From positions 48,354,340 through 48,418,339 of the forward strand of contig CM055093.1 in the NCBI GenBank assembly GCA_029204225.1: a stretch of 64,000 nucleotides of DNA, in the 5' to 3' direction. Under the pieces are notes generated by a model. That model was not told the DNA's origin and did no database searches. It saw only the letters and a list, made by a program, of their open reading frames with translations. This document shows, piece after piece, positions 10,811 through 21,988 of the stretch (position 1 is its first letter; the number at the start of each line of letters is the position of its first letter). A program made the translations under genes and the position numbers. Source of the stretch: Diphasiastrum complanatum (lineage: Eukaryota; Streptophyta; Lycopodiopsida; Lycopodiales; Lycopodiaceae).

Positions 10811-11365
10811 GATCTTTCATATAGCTTCTTGTAGTGAGCTCAACAAATAATATAGTTTTTTTTAGTCTCAAAGCTAATTTATATTCAACAACAACTGTTA
10901 TTCAAACATAGTCTTCTTATAATTATTATCAACTACTACCTAATTAATTAGCAAATTTAGAGGACTAAAGAGAGATCCAACTTCATTCTCAGCCCTAGAC
11001 AGCACATGTATTGATTGGTATTGGAGCTAGAATATTGATTACCCTTAGTGGTAGGACTATGATCATAGATCTACACAATTGGATATGCATGGAGAACTGT
11101 TGCTAGTCCCATCATGCACTCTTGAAAATAGGTCATGTATTATAACAATTGAAGAGGGGCCTTGAAGTTTCATCAATGTGAATATTCATATGTCTAAGGC
11201 CTTGATCATAGATGAGCCAATTGTGAGTGAGTTTGGGATCCCAATGGTTAGTCTCTAAGGGAATTTTTATTTATGATCTTCCTATGATGAAAAGATGAAG
11301 AACAAATTTCTTAAAGGCATTTTAAGATAATTAATTTGTTTTGTATGTAATGCGAGTTTTCATGT

Positions 11366-12426
11366 TTGTAGGATGTTATCAACTTTTGAGTCCAGTAGTA
11401 CACTATAATTGGAGGCAAGGTCATACAGTGCCAATATTGAGGTTTGTATATAGTAGCATAGTTTTGAAAGCTTTTTTTTTTTATGCAAGTGGATGGTAAA
11501 TTTTTTTTTCTATTATTAACAAAATTATGAAAAAATAAATTTTAATTTCTCGGAGTTATAGTAGGTAGCATGGGTAGAATATGATGGAAAGTTAATTGAA
11601 TATGTTTTCAATGAGATCATTAGACTAGATGAAATTTTGAGATGGTAAATGTTCATATAGATAAGGACAAGTGGGTGGTTGTAAGTGATTGTATGGAGTC
11701 GCAACGTACTGGAGACATAGAAGTAAGAGACCATCATTGGAAAACAAAAAACATGATTAGAAGTCTGAGATATATTGAAGCAACTATATGCAATGATGAA
11801 TATGATTAAAGCTCTCTACATCATAAACAGCTTCATACTTTAAGTGTGAGCTTTATGACATTGAATACAAAGCATATTGGATATCATTGAGAGGTAATCG
11901 GTAAATCCATTTTTCGTTTTGACATTATATTGAACAATATAGATAAGCTCCATAAGAAATGATCTCAGATTGACCTTTCTAAAAAAAAAAAAAAAAAACC
12001 TAGTTTGGAAGAACTTTGGAATAAAAAATATAGGAGAGGAAATATTGGATGAAGAATACCTAAAGTGTAGGAGTAGAGCAATCTCTAGTTGCAGGACAAA
12101 AACAAAACCTTTCACAGAAGTAGAGTGGTAAAAAGGATTTGAATGCTTCATGACATCCTAAAAATAGAGTTGGTTGTCACTTTTGTGATGAGTTTGTTCA
12201 AAATTAAAAAGCAATTTTGGGAACGACTAGATTATTTTAAAAATAAAAGAATCACTCGAGAATATTGTAGTCAATTTGCTGAAGCTGATAGATTATTAAC
12301 TAGTATTGATAAATATTTAATTTTAAATTACCATATTTGTCATGTATTAGCATGTTCTAGTCACCACCATAACGATGATCCATTCTACATCTAGGGATAG
12401 AAGCATGATTGATATGTCCAAAGATA

Positions 12427-12489
<63 letters not shown>

Positions 12490-12737
12490 CAAATTTTCTT
12501 TGTTTGAGTGACATATAGCAAGTAATTTGTGATGAAGAGGAACTGGTGCTTCATTTTTCCATTGCATGTATGAGTTGTCAACAATTAGTATGATCCCCAA
12601 TGAAGTACTTGTAAAGTTGTAGTAAGTGAGCCTCTTCAATATTTATTCAAGCATTCCTTGTTTGTCGCCGAGTTATGTAGTTTGGCAATTTATGTAATTC
12701 ATTTCTTGAGAGGAATGTGTTTTAAACTCTGTCAAAC
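11366..12737. other. Spacer with (CT)28, no gene seen
   Basis: No supported gene. It holds an A18-type run at about 11,982, a (CT)28 run at 12,431-12,486 and a 190-bp piece (11,609-11,799) that reappears at 48,961-49,150 next to CID7 copy 2. In copy 2 the 938 bp from 11,800 to 12,737 are missing. Confidence 0.5.
12431..12486. repeat. (CT)28 microsatellite
   Basis: 28 uninterrupted CT units. Open frames through it encode only Arg-Glu or Leu-Ser repeats and are not genes. Confidence 0.95.
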
Positions 12738-12836
12738 ATGTTTGTGGGTGAAATATATGGAAATTTGCCAAGTATTCAAATGTGAGTGTACAAATGCTGA
12801 TGAGCTTTCAAAGAAGGCCAGTTCGATTTCGGGGTT

Positions 12837-13557
12837 TCATAAAATAATCCGCAACATACCTGGTCGTGCTTCCGTAAAGTAGAGATGCTCTTCTTCAAGT
12901 AAGTATCTTGCAATTGCCGATGGCAATCTAGCATGTCCGGTTCGAGAATGATGTCCCGTTCCAACACAAAGGAAAATTTGCTTCCGTTTTGATTTTGTAT
13001 ATTTATTTTTTATTGCCGCAAGCTCACGCTTCACTATCAAAATGGCTTCATTCACATGCAGGCCGTGCAAATCCAGTAATGTTGGATGCCTTTGCCTAGA
13101 TGCAGGCAGGTTTCTTTGTTGAAAGATGGCCTCTGCAGCTTTAGTGTGAGCATCTTTCATTTGCTCATTGTGCCAACTGCCTTTCGCAATTAGTTGGTGT
13201 GCAAGTACTTTGTTGCCTACATCATTGGCTTGCCTTGCCTGCTCAAACTAAGCATCGCGAGCAAGAGCATGATCTTCGGCTTCTTTTCGCATGTCCGCAT
13301 ATAAGCTTGCAACAGCGTCACCCGTTTGAAGCCAAGGGATGGCTTCCTCTTGTCAGCATGAGATCAGCATCATTGGCGTAAAGCACCTCAGCCATACTTT
13401 TCACTGCAAACTTGGGAAATTCAGCAGCGAGCAGGCTTAGTTGCAGATCATTAATGATCGTTTGATGCTCAGATGAAACATATTTAGCTAAAAGAATAAA
13501 TTCTTTAGCATTGGGATTCAAAGCGGCCATTGGCCGATAAATGACTGCCGCTGCCAT
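12837..13557 (-). pseudogene. CID7-like protein (PAM2-CUE-DUF1771-Smr), copy 1
   Basis: Related to plant CID5/CID7 proteins, which bind the MLLE domain of poly(A)-binding protein through a PAM2 motif. From the ATG at 13,557: a PAM2 motif (ALNPNAKEFI), a CUE-like segment (LLAAEFPKFAVKSMAEVLYA), a DUF1771 stretch rich in Ala/Gln (QARQANDVGNKVLAHQL in the other copy), and an Smr domain with LDLHGLHVNEAI, GTGHHSR and RPGMLRII, ending at the stop 12,837-12,839. No intron is visible. Compared with copy 2, 17 bp are missing near 13,345, which shifts the frame before DUF1771; the Trp that is a stop in copy 2 is intact here. A second stop-like change separates the pieces near 13,248 (AAATA became AACTA). 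The annotation is firm; the copy cannot encode the whole protein. Confidence 0.85.
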
Positions 13558-14530
13558 GGTCAGCTGTAATAAGCAAAGCCTTAGGGACGCTGCATAAGAA
13601 CAAAAGCAATCGGGATATCAATATTTCAAGTCTGGGTACAGCTTAAAGTTAAGGATAAAGTGACACTGAGATGCAGGTTCTGCTAATTATGACTGACCTG
13701 ATCAAGCTGGTAGATTCTGCATATCATGGGGAAGTAATTAAGGAAGAGGCGGGAATATACTAGAAATGATAAAAAAAACCCTTAATCCGCATCGTATGAG
13801 AACACAGACAATGGGTAACGTAATGGCTACTATCAAAACCTCGAAATTGTTTGAAGACCCATTATATAATTAGGATATTGAACTTCAACAATTTTGATAA
13901 AATGGCTCAAGTTTCACAATTGTCTGAAACGGAAGCTCTGACAGAAGATGAGACGCTATATATACCTGATCAGCAGCAGCCTGTGGAGTCGATAAAGTAC
14001 TCAGAAAGTCGATCAATAATATTGCTAGCGCTGCATCCGCGTGAGCATGCAGCTGCTTGCATGCATGTACTGGTGAAAGTACTTTCATTCATTCCACGGG
14101 GCAATCATATATAAAAGCGTGATCTGCTGAAGTGAATCAGAGATAACAAGGATTAAAAGCGTGATGATCTATCTCCATTAGCTTGAAAAGTATGACAAAA
14201 AGAAGAAAACTGGTACCTGCTTGCTGTTGTTTGCTAGCGCAGCCCAGGATCTTAGAAATCAATATAATTGTGAGTAGAAAAACATAAACGAGTAGTGTTC
14301 GCCGAGGTCCAACAGCCAGCAGAGGAGGAGGACCAGAATCAACTCAAGCTGGAGGACAAAATGCGTACATATTATATGATGATGATAATGATGATGATGC
14401 TTGCAGCTAAATGAAGAAAATCTCGCTGCTCCGAATGACATCAAAAAGTGGGACTATGCAAGCGAAATGAAGCACCCAGATCCGGTCCAGTAATTGCCAT
14501 GTGGATTAATCTAATTTTTAACTAGGAAAA
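13558..14530. repeat. Upstream flank of CID7 copy 1
   Basis: Matches 49,995-50,930 base for base with small indels. It contains a short ATGATGATGATAATGATG run near 14,378 and short open frames without recognisable domains. The match stops at about 14,504-14,530, where the Helentron begins. Confidence 0.7.
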
Positions 14531-14534
14531 GCAA

Positions 14535-14559
14535 GGGCGTGTGGCAACCCACTTGGCCC
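14535..14559 (-). repeat. Helentron 3'-terminal hairpin
   Basis: Read on the minus strand, GGGC-caa-GTGG-gttg-CCAC-ac-GCCC forms an imperfect stem-loop four bases inside the predicted 3' end. The sequence after it is TTGC/TTTTCCTAGTT. Helitron-class elements carry such a hairpin close to the 3' end. Whether the true end is at the TTTT (Helitron2 style) or at the CTAG (14,522, canonical Helitron style) cannot be decided from one copy. Confidence 0.6.
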
Positions 14560-14840
14560 TGCCTTAGGTTGGTATTTTATTTTATTTTACATGTGTTATA
14601 GTAAATGTAAATGTGACACAAAAAATGGGGAAAGGCATCTCAATATAAGAAATTGCATGTGGGAAATGTGAATGTTTGAAGGTGGTTTAAAAGTTATTGT
14701 TTGATGCAAGTCAGAAGGCAGGGCAGTTACAAGGTTGTTCTGATCTTGTCCAAGAATGCGATGACAATAATACTGCTCTTTATGTTGAGCTCCATGAGAA
14801 CCAACACCACTTCCAGCAATAGGAACTCGATGAAGGAGAC

Positions 14841-17800
14841 TTACACGATATTTGGGTCACTATATAGGTAATAAATTGGTGAGTGGTCACTCCAGTAACA
14901 GTGTGTGACTCCGTAAAAGTTTTTTGAGTTGTGTGCATTTGTCCATATATGATCTAATTGGCTTCCATACAATGTTGTTGGTGTAGTGATAGTTTGTTGG
15001 AAACCGTGGTTTTGCATGAATGTCGTAAGATGGTTGGCATGGTTGTTGCAAGCAAGCATATTGATATTGAAGTCTCCAAGAATGGTCGTTGGTGTTGGTA
15101 TGTCTGTGGATGCATTTTGTAATATATCTTCTATTGTATTCAAGAAACTCATCAGATTTGAACATTGCAAGCAAATCATACTATATGGTTTGTTCACATT
15201 AAAATAAGCTTTGATAATTTCTGCGACATTTGTATTGTGTATGTCATAACAATGCAATTGTTGGGTACGGTCATAGTATATGGTTGTGCTAGAGAAGCAG
15301 TAATTTTGTATGGCATGGAAATTCCTGGTCATGTTGTGGTTTCTTGTTTCTTGGAAACACAAGATATGTGAGCCCATCAAATTGTAATCCGCTAAAATAT
15401 CGATTTCATGTTTTTGTAATGAGACAGTGTTTAAAGATTGAATAACAAGGTGTGTAGTTTTGAACTGCTCCATGATAGGAATTTGAATGCGCCAATTTGC
15501 ATGATTGCGAAGGCGGTGCATTTCTTTTCTAATACATGGGTCAGCTTTCAAATGTTGATTATGGAGCGGGGTGGTTAAATATAAATTTTTAATATTTCGT
15601 ATTCTAGATAGCGCTGTATATGTCAAGCCATGTTTGTTGGTTTTGGTAGGATTGAAAATTACATGTTCCATCGTTAGACCTTGTGCACGATGTATAGTAC
15701 GAGCAACAACAAGTTGTGTAGGAAACTGGTTTCGTGTAATGGTATTTAAAAATGAGGATCCTATTTGGAATTCTTTACTAACTTTGTAAATTGGTGTCCA
15801 TGTTTCTGATATATGTTTCATTGTATAGAAGTGAGTATGGGCAAGTCGTGTTTTTTGGCCAATGCGTGAATCGAGAAATTGAATCCAAATAATATCAGTT
15901 GCCATTATGGTCGTTTTTGTTTGAAATAGACCATCAGCACCATTTACAAGACCATCTTCAATATTGATGTTTGAACTACATATTTCGACAAGCATGCCTG
16001 TTTTGACAACTATAGTTTTCCATAAACCAGCAGTGTTTCTTGGTTTTTCTAGGAATGGATATTGATTTGCTACATGTGCAAGAGCGTGTGTCCTTTGCAT
16101 GTAGGTAAAAACTAGTGCTTTCTGCTTGCTTAAAAGCCTGCTCATTGTCTGTTTCCATTTCTTTGTTAGTATGGCACAGGTAAGGAATATTCGGCGTATT
16201 CGGAATGGGTTTATAAGATTGTTGGTTAATCCAGTGAATGTCTTCGCCAGTTTGAGTGGCTTCTCTTATTCGATTCAATATCCCAATGTATGTGTCATCA
16301 GTTTGGCGCATTGTTTGTGTTAATTCATAACAATGCAACAATTTATTCCAGTATGATAATTCGAGTGCATTGAGAGAGGCATCATCCGATTTAAAAATCC
16401 ATGCATCTAAAACAGGGCCTGTTTGAAAAAGATCACCACAAGTTATTACGTCAAGATCTCCAAAAAAAGAGGTTGGTCTATGTTTAATTGATCAAAGTCG
16501 TTGATCGGCAAATTGGAAAATACGACGGCCTATTAAAGATATTTCATCAAATATGGCAAGTTGTATGTCACGATATTTAGTAGTTAATTCTTGGAGCTTG
16601 TCACCAGACAATGATGTTAAATTTTTGGCATTTATGGGTATATGCAGTGCGGAATGAATGGTAGTGCCACGAATGTTGTATGTGGCTTTACCGGTATATT
16701 TAACAAAGCCTTCGGTAATTCGATATCTGTGGAATGGTATCTATAATAATGTCAAAGCAATCCCTGAGCTAAAAGTAGTAATGTGTATGTTTTTCCAGTG
16801 CCTGCACCGCCAGTTAGAAGTAAATGAATGCGTTCATTTGGTTGAAGTCATTTTATTCGCATAATATCATCGAAGATCAATCGTTGTGCTTGATTGAGGC
16901 TTCTGATGTTTTCGAAATACGTATTGTTGTCCATAATTGGGTAGGAAATTTGCCAGTTTCTTGTGAAGGTTGTCTTGAATGAGGTCGGCAAAGTGATGGA
17001 AAGTCAAGCTCAACATTATATTCACATTGTTGCTCGTCTCTAATTGGCAGGCTTTGCATTGAGATTTGCGATGTACTCCTGGTTGTAGTAGATGTTGTAC
17101 ATGATGTGCAATTAGTAAACATAGCTTGGAAGTTGTAGTTAAACTTGCTGCTATGTGTATGAATGTTATTGTACTGAAATTGTAGGCGTCTTTATATGTA
17201 GAATGTGGGTTAACTATTGTGTTTTTAGATTAATGGAAGGGCTTGTATAGAAGTAGTTGTTCACGATAGAAATTGTTTGGGTCTTTATGTCTATTGTAGT
17301 GAACAAATCTAATAATTTCTTGTGTTCTACGTTTTGAAATTTTTTGACTGGTAATGCAATAACATGATATGTATTCTGCTAAACAGAGGTCGGAATGTGT
17401 ATTTGGACGAGCGATGTATTTATCAATTTTAGTTTTATAATGTATGTCAGTAGAATTTGGTTCAAGTTGTTGTAAGTGAGATTTTCGTTTCAAAACAAAT
17501 GCACGCAGATGTTCTGGGTTTGTGTTTATAAATGTAATGTTCTTGTCGAATAATGCAATGGAAGTGATAATACAATGAATGTCGCAAGTTGTGCACTTAT
17601 TTGTTGTGTGTTTAACAGAGTATTACTCATGGTCTTTAACCTTGTTATGGTATCGTAATGATTTTCTATACATGTTTTAATGATTTGGAAATTGTATCAT
17701 CAGTTTTCGTGAGGTATGATGTACAGTAACTTGCTGTTGCGTAAGAATCTAAAATGAATTGAATGTCCATATTTGCATGCCACAATGCACTTATTTGAGG

Positions 17801-18440
17801 ATTAAAAACATTCGTGTAAATGTCACTAGGGCTGCGCTGCAGGAAGATGGTAGGTTTTTTCAAAGTTCTTTGTAGAGAGCAAATGTAATTTTGTGCTGTC
17901 AGTTGTAAGGAGTTAAACCATGTCTAAAATGTTTGGGGTTCCGATGGATTGATTTCAAAGAGTTTGTCTTCATTGTGTTTGTATAATGTTTTGTAGTAGT
18001 GTTGTTGAGAGGCACTACAATTTTGTAACGGCGTTAAAATCATGGTTGTAGACATTGGCGGTCACGGATAATGAAATCTGCAGCTGTTTGGGATGTGGTT
18101 TTTGTAACAAGTGTGTTTATGTTTGTGGGTTTGAATGTCTCTTATGATAGAAGGCAATATAGTGTGGTCACATGATATGTGTGCATCTATGAATTTCGTC
18201 ACTTCCTCTGCGCATGTGTTACTATATGTTGGTGAATTTTCTATCCACAATATGCCATGGTCATGTTAGCTGCCACGATGCTGGAATTCAGTAACAAAAA
18301 AGTAATCATTGATTTTACCAAGTATTTTATTGCTTTTTGATTGTTTTGATGGGGATGGCAGCCATAAACATGTTGGTGTCTGTGGCCATATATCTGTAGC
18401 ATTAAAAGTTGTTTAGCATATGTAAATTGTTCCTATGGAT
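14841..18440 (-). pseudogene. Helentron Rep-Pif1 helicase-endonuclease protein
   Basis: The transposase. Rep: two-His motif HDH at 18,257-18,265 after VTEFQHRGS, then HKHKHTC and CRFHYP, PPMSTTMIL, LKKPTIFLQRSPSDIYTNVF, ANMDIQF (about 17,757-17,780) and the Tyr pair YCTSY followed by LTK (about 17,706-17,732). A bridge follows with IIRFVHYNRHKDP and FYREQLLLYKP (17,340-17,230). Pif1 helicase: Walker A GGAGTGKT (about 16,788-16,811), DEIS (16,537-16,548), CGDLFQTGPV (16,411-16,440), then TIHRAQGLT and TALSRIRN in the long frame from 16,145. C-terminal endonuclease: FQETR, LGDFNIN (about 15,065-15,085), LDHIWTN and WSDHSPIYY, ending at 14,841. Lesions: TAA at 18,266-18,268 directly before the first catalytic His, TGA 18,062-18,064, TAG 17,924-17,926, and a frameshift near 16,140. 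Confidence 0.85.
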
Positions 18441-18798
18441 AAGATAGTATTGATTTACGATTAGGAATATCACATGCCATATATGGCTTCTGCAAACAAA
18501 TAGATGTGTATAATTCAAAATTCAAACCTAGGCAAAAAAAAAAAATGTGCGTGCTACAATTTGCGCTGGGCCAATAAATTTTATAAAGGCTTCATTGAAA
18601 GGCAACTATTTTTTGAAGGGAAAAATATCAAGATATGAAAACCAACTCTATCTATTAGATTGTGGAATTCAGATTCTAACATCCTTAAAAAAAAAATTCA
18701 CCAGCATTATCAAAATAAAATGTATACATTTCATAGTAGACATCATTTTATCGGTTACTCATGAAAATAGAAACTCAAACACATGATTTATGAGCTCG

Positions 18799-20265
18799 CT
18801 ATGTATTTACATTTGTCTTTATGTTGTGGCATAGCAAGATCTTTTCAAAATAGTTGCCATCAACATCATCAAAACATGCATGTACATTTTCTAAGAATTG
18901 GTATTTTATCATTTCCATAAAAACTGTTTGGTCTCTGATGCAAGAGTCGCAAACTTTTATGTAAAGTAGCACATCAACATTTTCTAGCAATGGTATATTT
19001 AGATTGACCCAATCTTGTATTTTTGGGCGACATCGTTTTGGTAATTTATAGGTCATCCATTTGGCTAGGTAGTTTGCATAATGACCAGTTAGTCGCGTAC
19101 ATGGATCTGTTGAATATTGTGATTGTTCAGAAAACTTCAACAAATTTTTTTTTGTACCTTTGAATGTGTCAAAATTGCCTGGAATAATAGGCCAATTAAA
19201 AAGTCTGTTTGAAATACCGACATGCCTGCTTTCAAGTGACATTTCTATGGTTGGATCTTTTTTTGAGGGAATGTAAATAGCTGGCAACTGAAGTGTGACT
19301 CGTTTTGGCAAAATAACTTGCTTTTGAAATGTAAAAAGTTCTCTCTGGGTAGTTGCATGTTGACTTTGTAGCAGTGTCATTTCCTGTTCACATGTATTGC
19401 ATCATTTCTGTACTATTTTGAGCGCAGCATCTTTTTTGCCAGGCATACAAATGAACTCCTCTTTTATGGTCGTCAAAGTGCGTTGTGCTTCTTCAGCATT
19501 ACATTGTAGCAGCTCTAATTTTGTTTGTAACTCTTGGTTTTGGTGCTGAAGTTTAACAATCCGCGTTTTAAAGTGCAGGCTTTTTTTTTTTAGTTGACGC
19601 AATTTTTTCGGAATGGCACAAGAAAATGGCATGGTTTCGGAGTGGGGGATGACACTGATACTAGAATGAATCAATTGAAGGGGTGGATTTGTAGGAAGAG
19701 GTGTGACTATGAAATTGTTTGTCTGAAATGCGATCAGATCTAGAAGATACTCAGTTGTCTTTAAGTAAATTGTTTTTGAATCGGATAGCAAATTTCGGCT
19801 GTCTCGCATGCGTTCATAAGAAATTGCAACAAAATCTGTGAGAACTACTTGGGCTATACATGATGCCCAATTTACGACAAGAGATTCAACGGTTGGATGG
19901 TAGCCTTGGTAAATACAAACTGCAATACTTGTCCATTGGATTGAAAAATTAGGAGTGTATGTGCACAAAATTCTATCCACTATAAAGAAACATAAAGCTT
20001 GGAATGCAGAGTTTTTGATCTCGGGTATGTTGAGACAACAATTTAAATCAAAAGGAAGAACTTCATTAACTATGCATGAGCATGCATGCATTGTCAGGGT
20101 GGGAAAAACATGTATATCTACAGTGTCGTATGGTACACGAAACATGTCACAAAAATGTTTTGCATCAATATGGCAATGTATGTTTGATTGGGGCAAAACC
20201 AGATTGCTTGCTTTTTCAAGAAGTAATTTTTTTTCCCTCAAGAATCGAACCAGATGAAACAACAT
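18799..20265 (-). pseudogene. Unrecognised 487-codon Helentron ORF, one in-frame TGA
   Basis: Two open frames (20,265-19,402 and 19,380-18,799) lie in the same phase and are separated by one TGA at about 19,402, after ALKIVQK and before CNTCEQE. Residues 1-190 look globular, with several Cys/His and hydrophobic stretches. Residues about 215-275 form a basic then heptad-like coiled coil (KKLRQLKKKSLHF, LQHQNQELQTKLELLQ). The second half contains RLFNWPIIPGNFDTF and CDSC and ends near LLCHNIK. It lies between the RPA-like ORF and the Rep gene on the same strand, so it is probably an element protein. I do not recognise its family. The starting Met at 20,265 is a guess. Confidence 0.55.
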
Positions 20266-20881
20266 GGGGCACTATTTTAGCAAGATATCTTTGATTATAT
20301 TGACAATGGTGGAAATAGATGCAACTAAGAAAAGATGATTGAATTATAGGCTCAAATTTCGGGTTCTCTTAAAAAGGTCTGTAATCGTGGTAAGGCAGTA
20401 GCAACAAACGTGGGAAATCTTTGGAAACGGGTTGGGAAACAATTGCTATGGTCACAAGTTGATCGTCGAAAGGTAGGCGTACGTGGGACGCAGTCATAGT
20501 CTTGATTGCTAAATGGGTTTCGCGTGACAAAGTTTTACTAGTACGATATATATAGTTTACATTTTTCTAGAAGGCCCAACATGTATCTATTGATATTTCT
20601 GGTTAAAAAAACTAGAAAAAATACCTTTTCCAGAACGGGGCTGTCTTTCCAAATTGCTAAACATAAATATTTCAAACATGGTATGTAATTAGAATGGATT
20701 TATATAAACAACGACTACAAGATGCCCCATTTATATCAAAACGTTATTTACATGACACAGGTATTTGGAGTTCAATAGTAAAAGCCTAAGTCGTGATAGT
20801 ATTGGTATTTTAAGTACTACTGATACTTTTTCTACACAATCTATTCCAGTGTACTAATTTGTAGACATACGAAATTGAAAT

Positions 20882-21480
20882 CTAGTCGTGTATGTGTTCA
20901 TATGAAACAATGTAACTGTGCTCATCAACTTGAAATCGTCCACGAATATTCAACTTTGCCAAGGTTGTTTGAATATAGTGGGAATTTTTAGATCCTGAAA
21001 TTGGAAGTGCCTCTCCAAGTGCCAATATTTTGTCAATCCATGCATCTTTGATTTTCAGGTTGGTAATGCCCTTGGGTCCAATCACAGTACCAGATAAACA
21101 AGGCACTCATTCCAACGTTGTTGAGTGCATACATATGTAACAAAACGGAATGTTATTTTGAAAAGCAAATTTGTCATGCTTACAAGAAATGCAAACATGC
21201 TCGAACCACGGCACATTGATTACTTTCAAACGAAGGCGACCTGTAACCTACAGAACAATGATGAATGCAACAATTTTTCATGTCTAAAATATGCCACAGG
21301 TAATTGCACGAGCTACGATGGAAAATGTTGAAACTATGTGTGTAGAACGAATAAGTAGTACATGAAACCAACCTGTACTGGTTTTTTTGTAGGTTTTTTT
21401 TTTTCGCGGTACACCAATTCCAACTTGTCCCAAAATTCACCCTTAGGAACCGCTGTGAAGATTGTTTTGGTTGAAGCCAT
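20882..21480 (-). pseudogene. RPA-like single-strand DNA-binding ORF with a 125-bp intron
   Basis: Exon 1 is 21,480-21,373 (36 codons, MASTKTIFTAVPKGEFWDKL onward), donor CAG/GTTGGT; exon 2 is 21,247-20,882 after acceptor TTCTGTAG. The join keeps the frame. Exon 2 has CISC and CYIC, a four-Cys zinc-ribbon pattern, then SGTVIGPKGITNLKIKDAW, reminiscent of the zinc-ribbon and OB-fold of the RPA large-subunit C-terminus. Plant Helitron-type elements are known to carry RPA-like ORFs, which supports the call. A TGA after STTLE interrupts exon 2. The reading frame stays open upstream of the Met (WPDTNHLLEQILDAYKNEE at about 21,590-21,535), so there is probably another 5' exon. The family call is moderate. 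Confidence 0.5.
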
Positions 21481-21673
21481 GAATATCAGAGGCTCCGATT
21501 TTTTCCACACCCCTAAATTGCGAATATTATAGATGACTCTTTCCTCATTTTTGTATGCATCAAGTATTTGTTCGAGTAAATGATTTGTATCTGGCCAGAA
21601 TATAATATGTACAAGTCACCAGGACACACACAATTTCATTCGTACGTGAATTTTTTTTTGAAGTACGACAGTG

Positions 21674-21988
21674 CTAAAAATCTTGCATCACAAAATAAAT
21701 GCAATTATTTGTACTCGGATGTACCTCACCTTCATCAGTTTTTTCAAATCCGTCACAAACTATGATGGACTGTCGATGGAGTTGCATACCAGCAATGGCA
21801 ATAATAGCGACGACAACTGTCGCGACCAAGCACGGGTTATGGATGTGTGGATCTGCAGCCAACATTTCCACACAATCTGACCTAAAATTTGCAAGGGAAA
21901 TTTCAGGATAGAAGTTGGTTTTAATATTCAGAGCTGCATGTTGTGTTAGGCCGATAGGCACATCCAAAATTTGATGTGCCACAATCAT
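21674..21988 (-). pseudogene. 104-codon ORF at the Helentron 5' side, unidentified
   Basis: An open frame upstream of the RPA-like ORF on the same strand. A segment with SDCVEMLAADPHIHNP followed by AIIAIAGMQLHRQSIIV is faintly like the end of an OTU-type cysteine protease domain, which some Helentrons carry, but the catalytic Cys block is not visible. It could instead be an upstream exon of the RPA-like gene. I do not assign a function. Confidence 0.25.

Larger units (their letters stand above)
8170..11365. repeat. Compound repeat R2
   Basis: A copy of the block at 53,040-55,835 (R3), with partial identity to R1 and R4. It contains the GCGACG-rich hairpin repeat (8,460-9,320), a roughly 570-bp noncoding stretch shared with R1 (9,470-10,030) and a copia pol relic. 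R2 and R3 share a deletion of about 225 bp relative to R1/R4 (at about 10,410, equivalent to 2,098-2,320), so they are sister copies. Between 9,162 and 9,257 R2 has about 75 extra bases that R3 and R4 lack. Confidence 0.8.

Noticed and set aside
12391-12639. Arg-Glu repeat ORF
   Set aside because: Translation of the (CT)28 run.
21674-21988. OTU cysteine protease domain of the Helentron
   Set aside because: Only the far end is faintly similar; the catalytic Cys motif is not visible.
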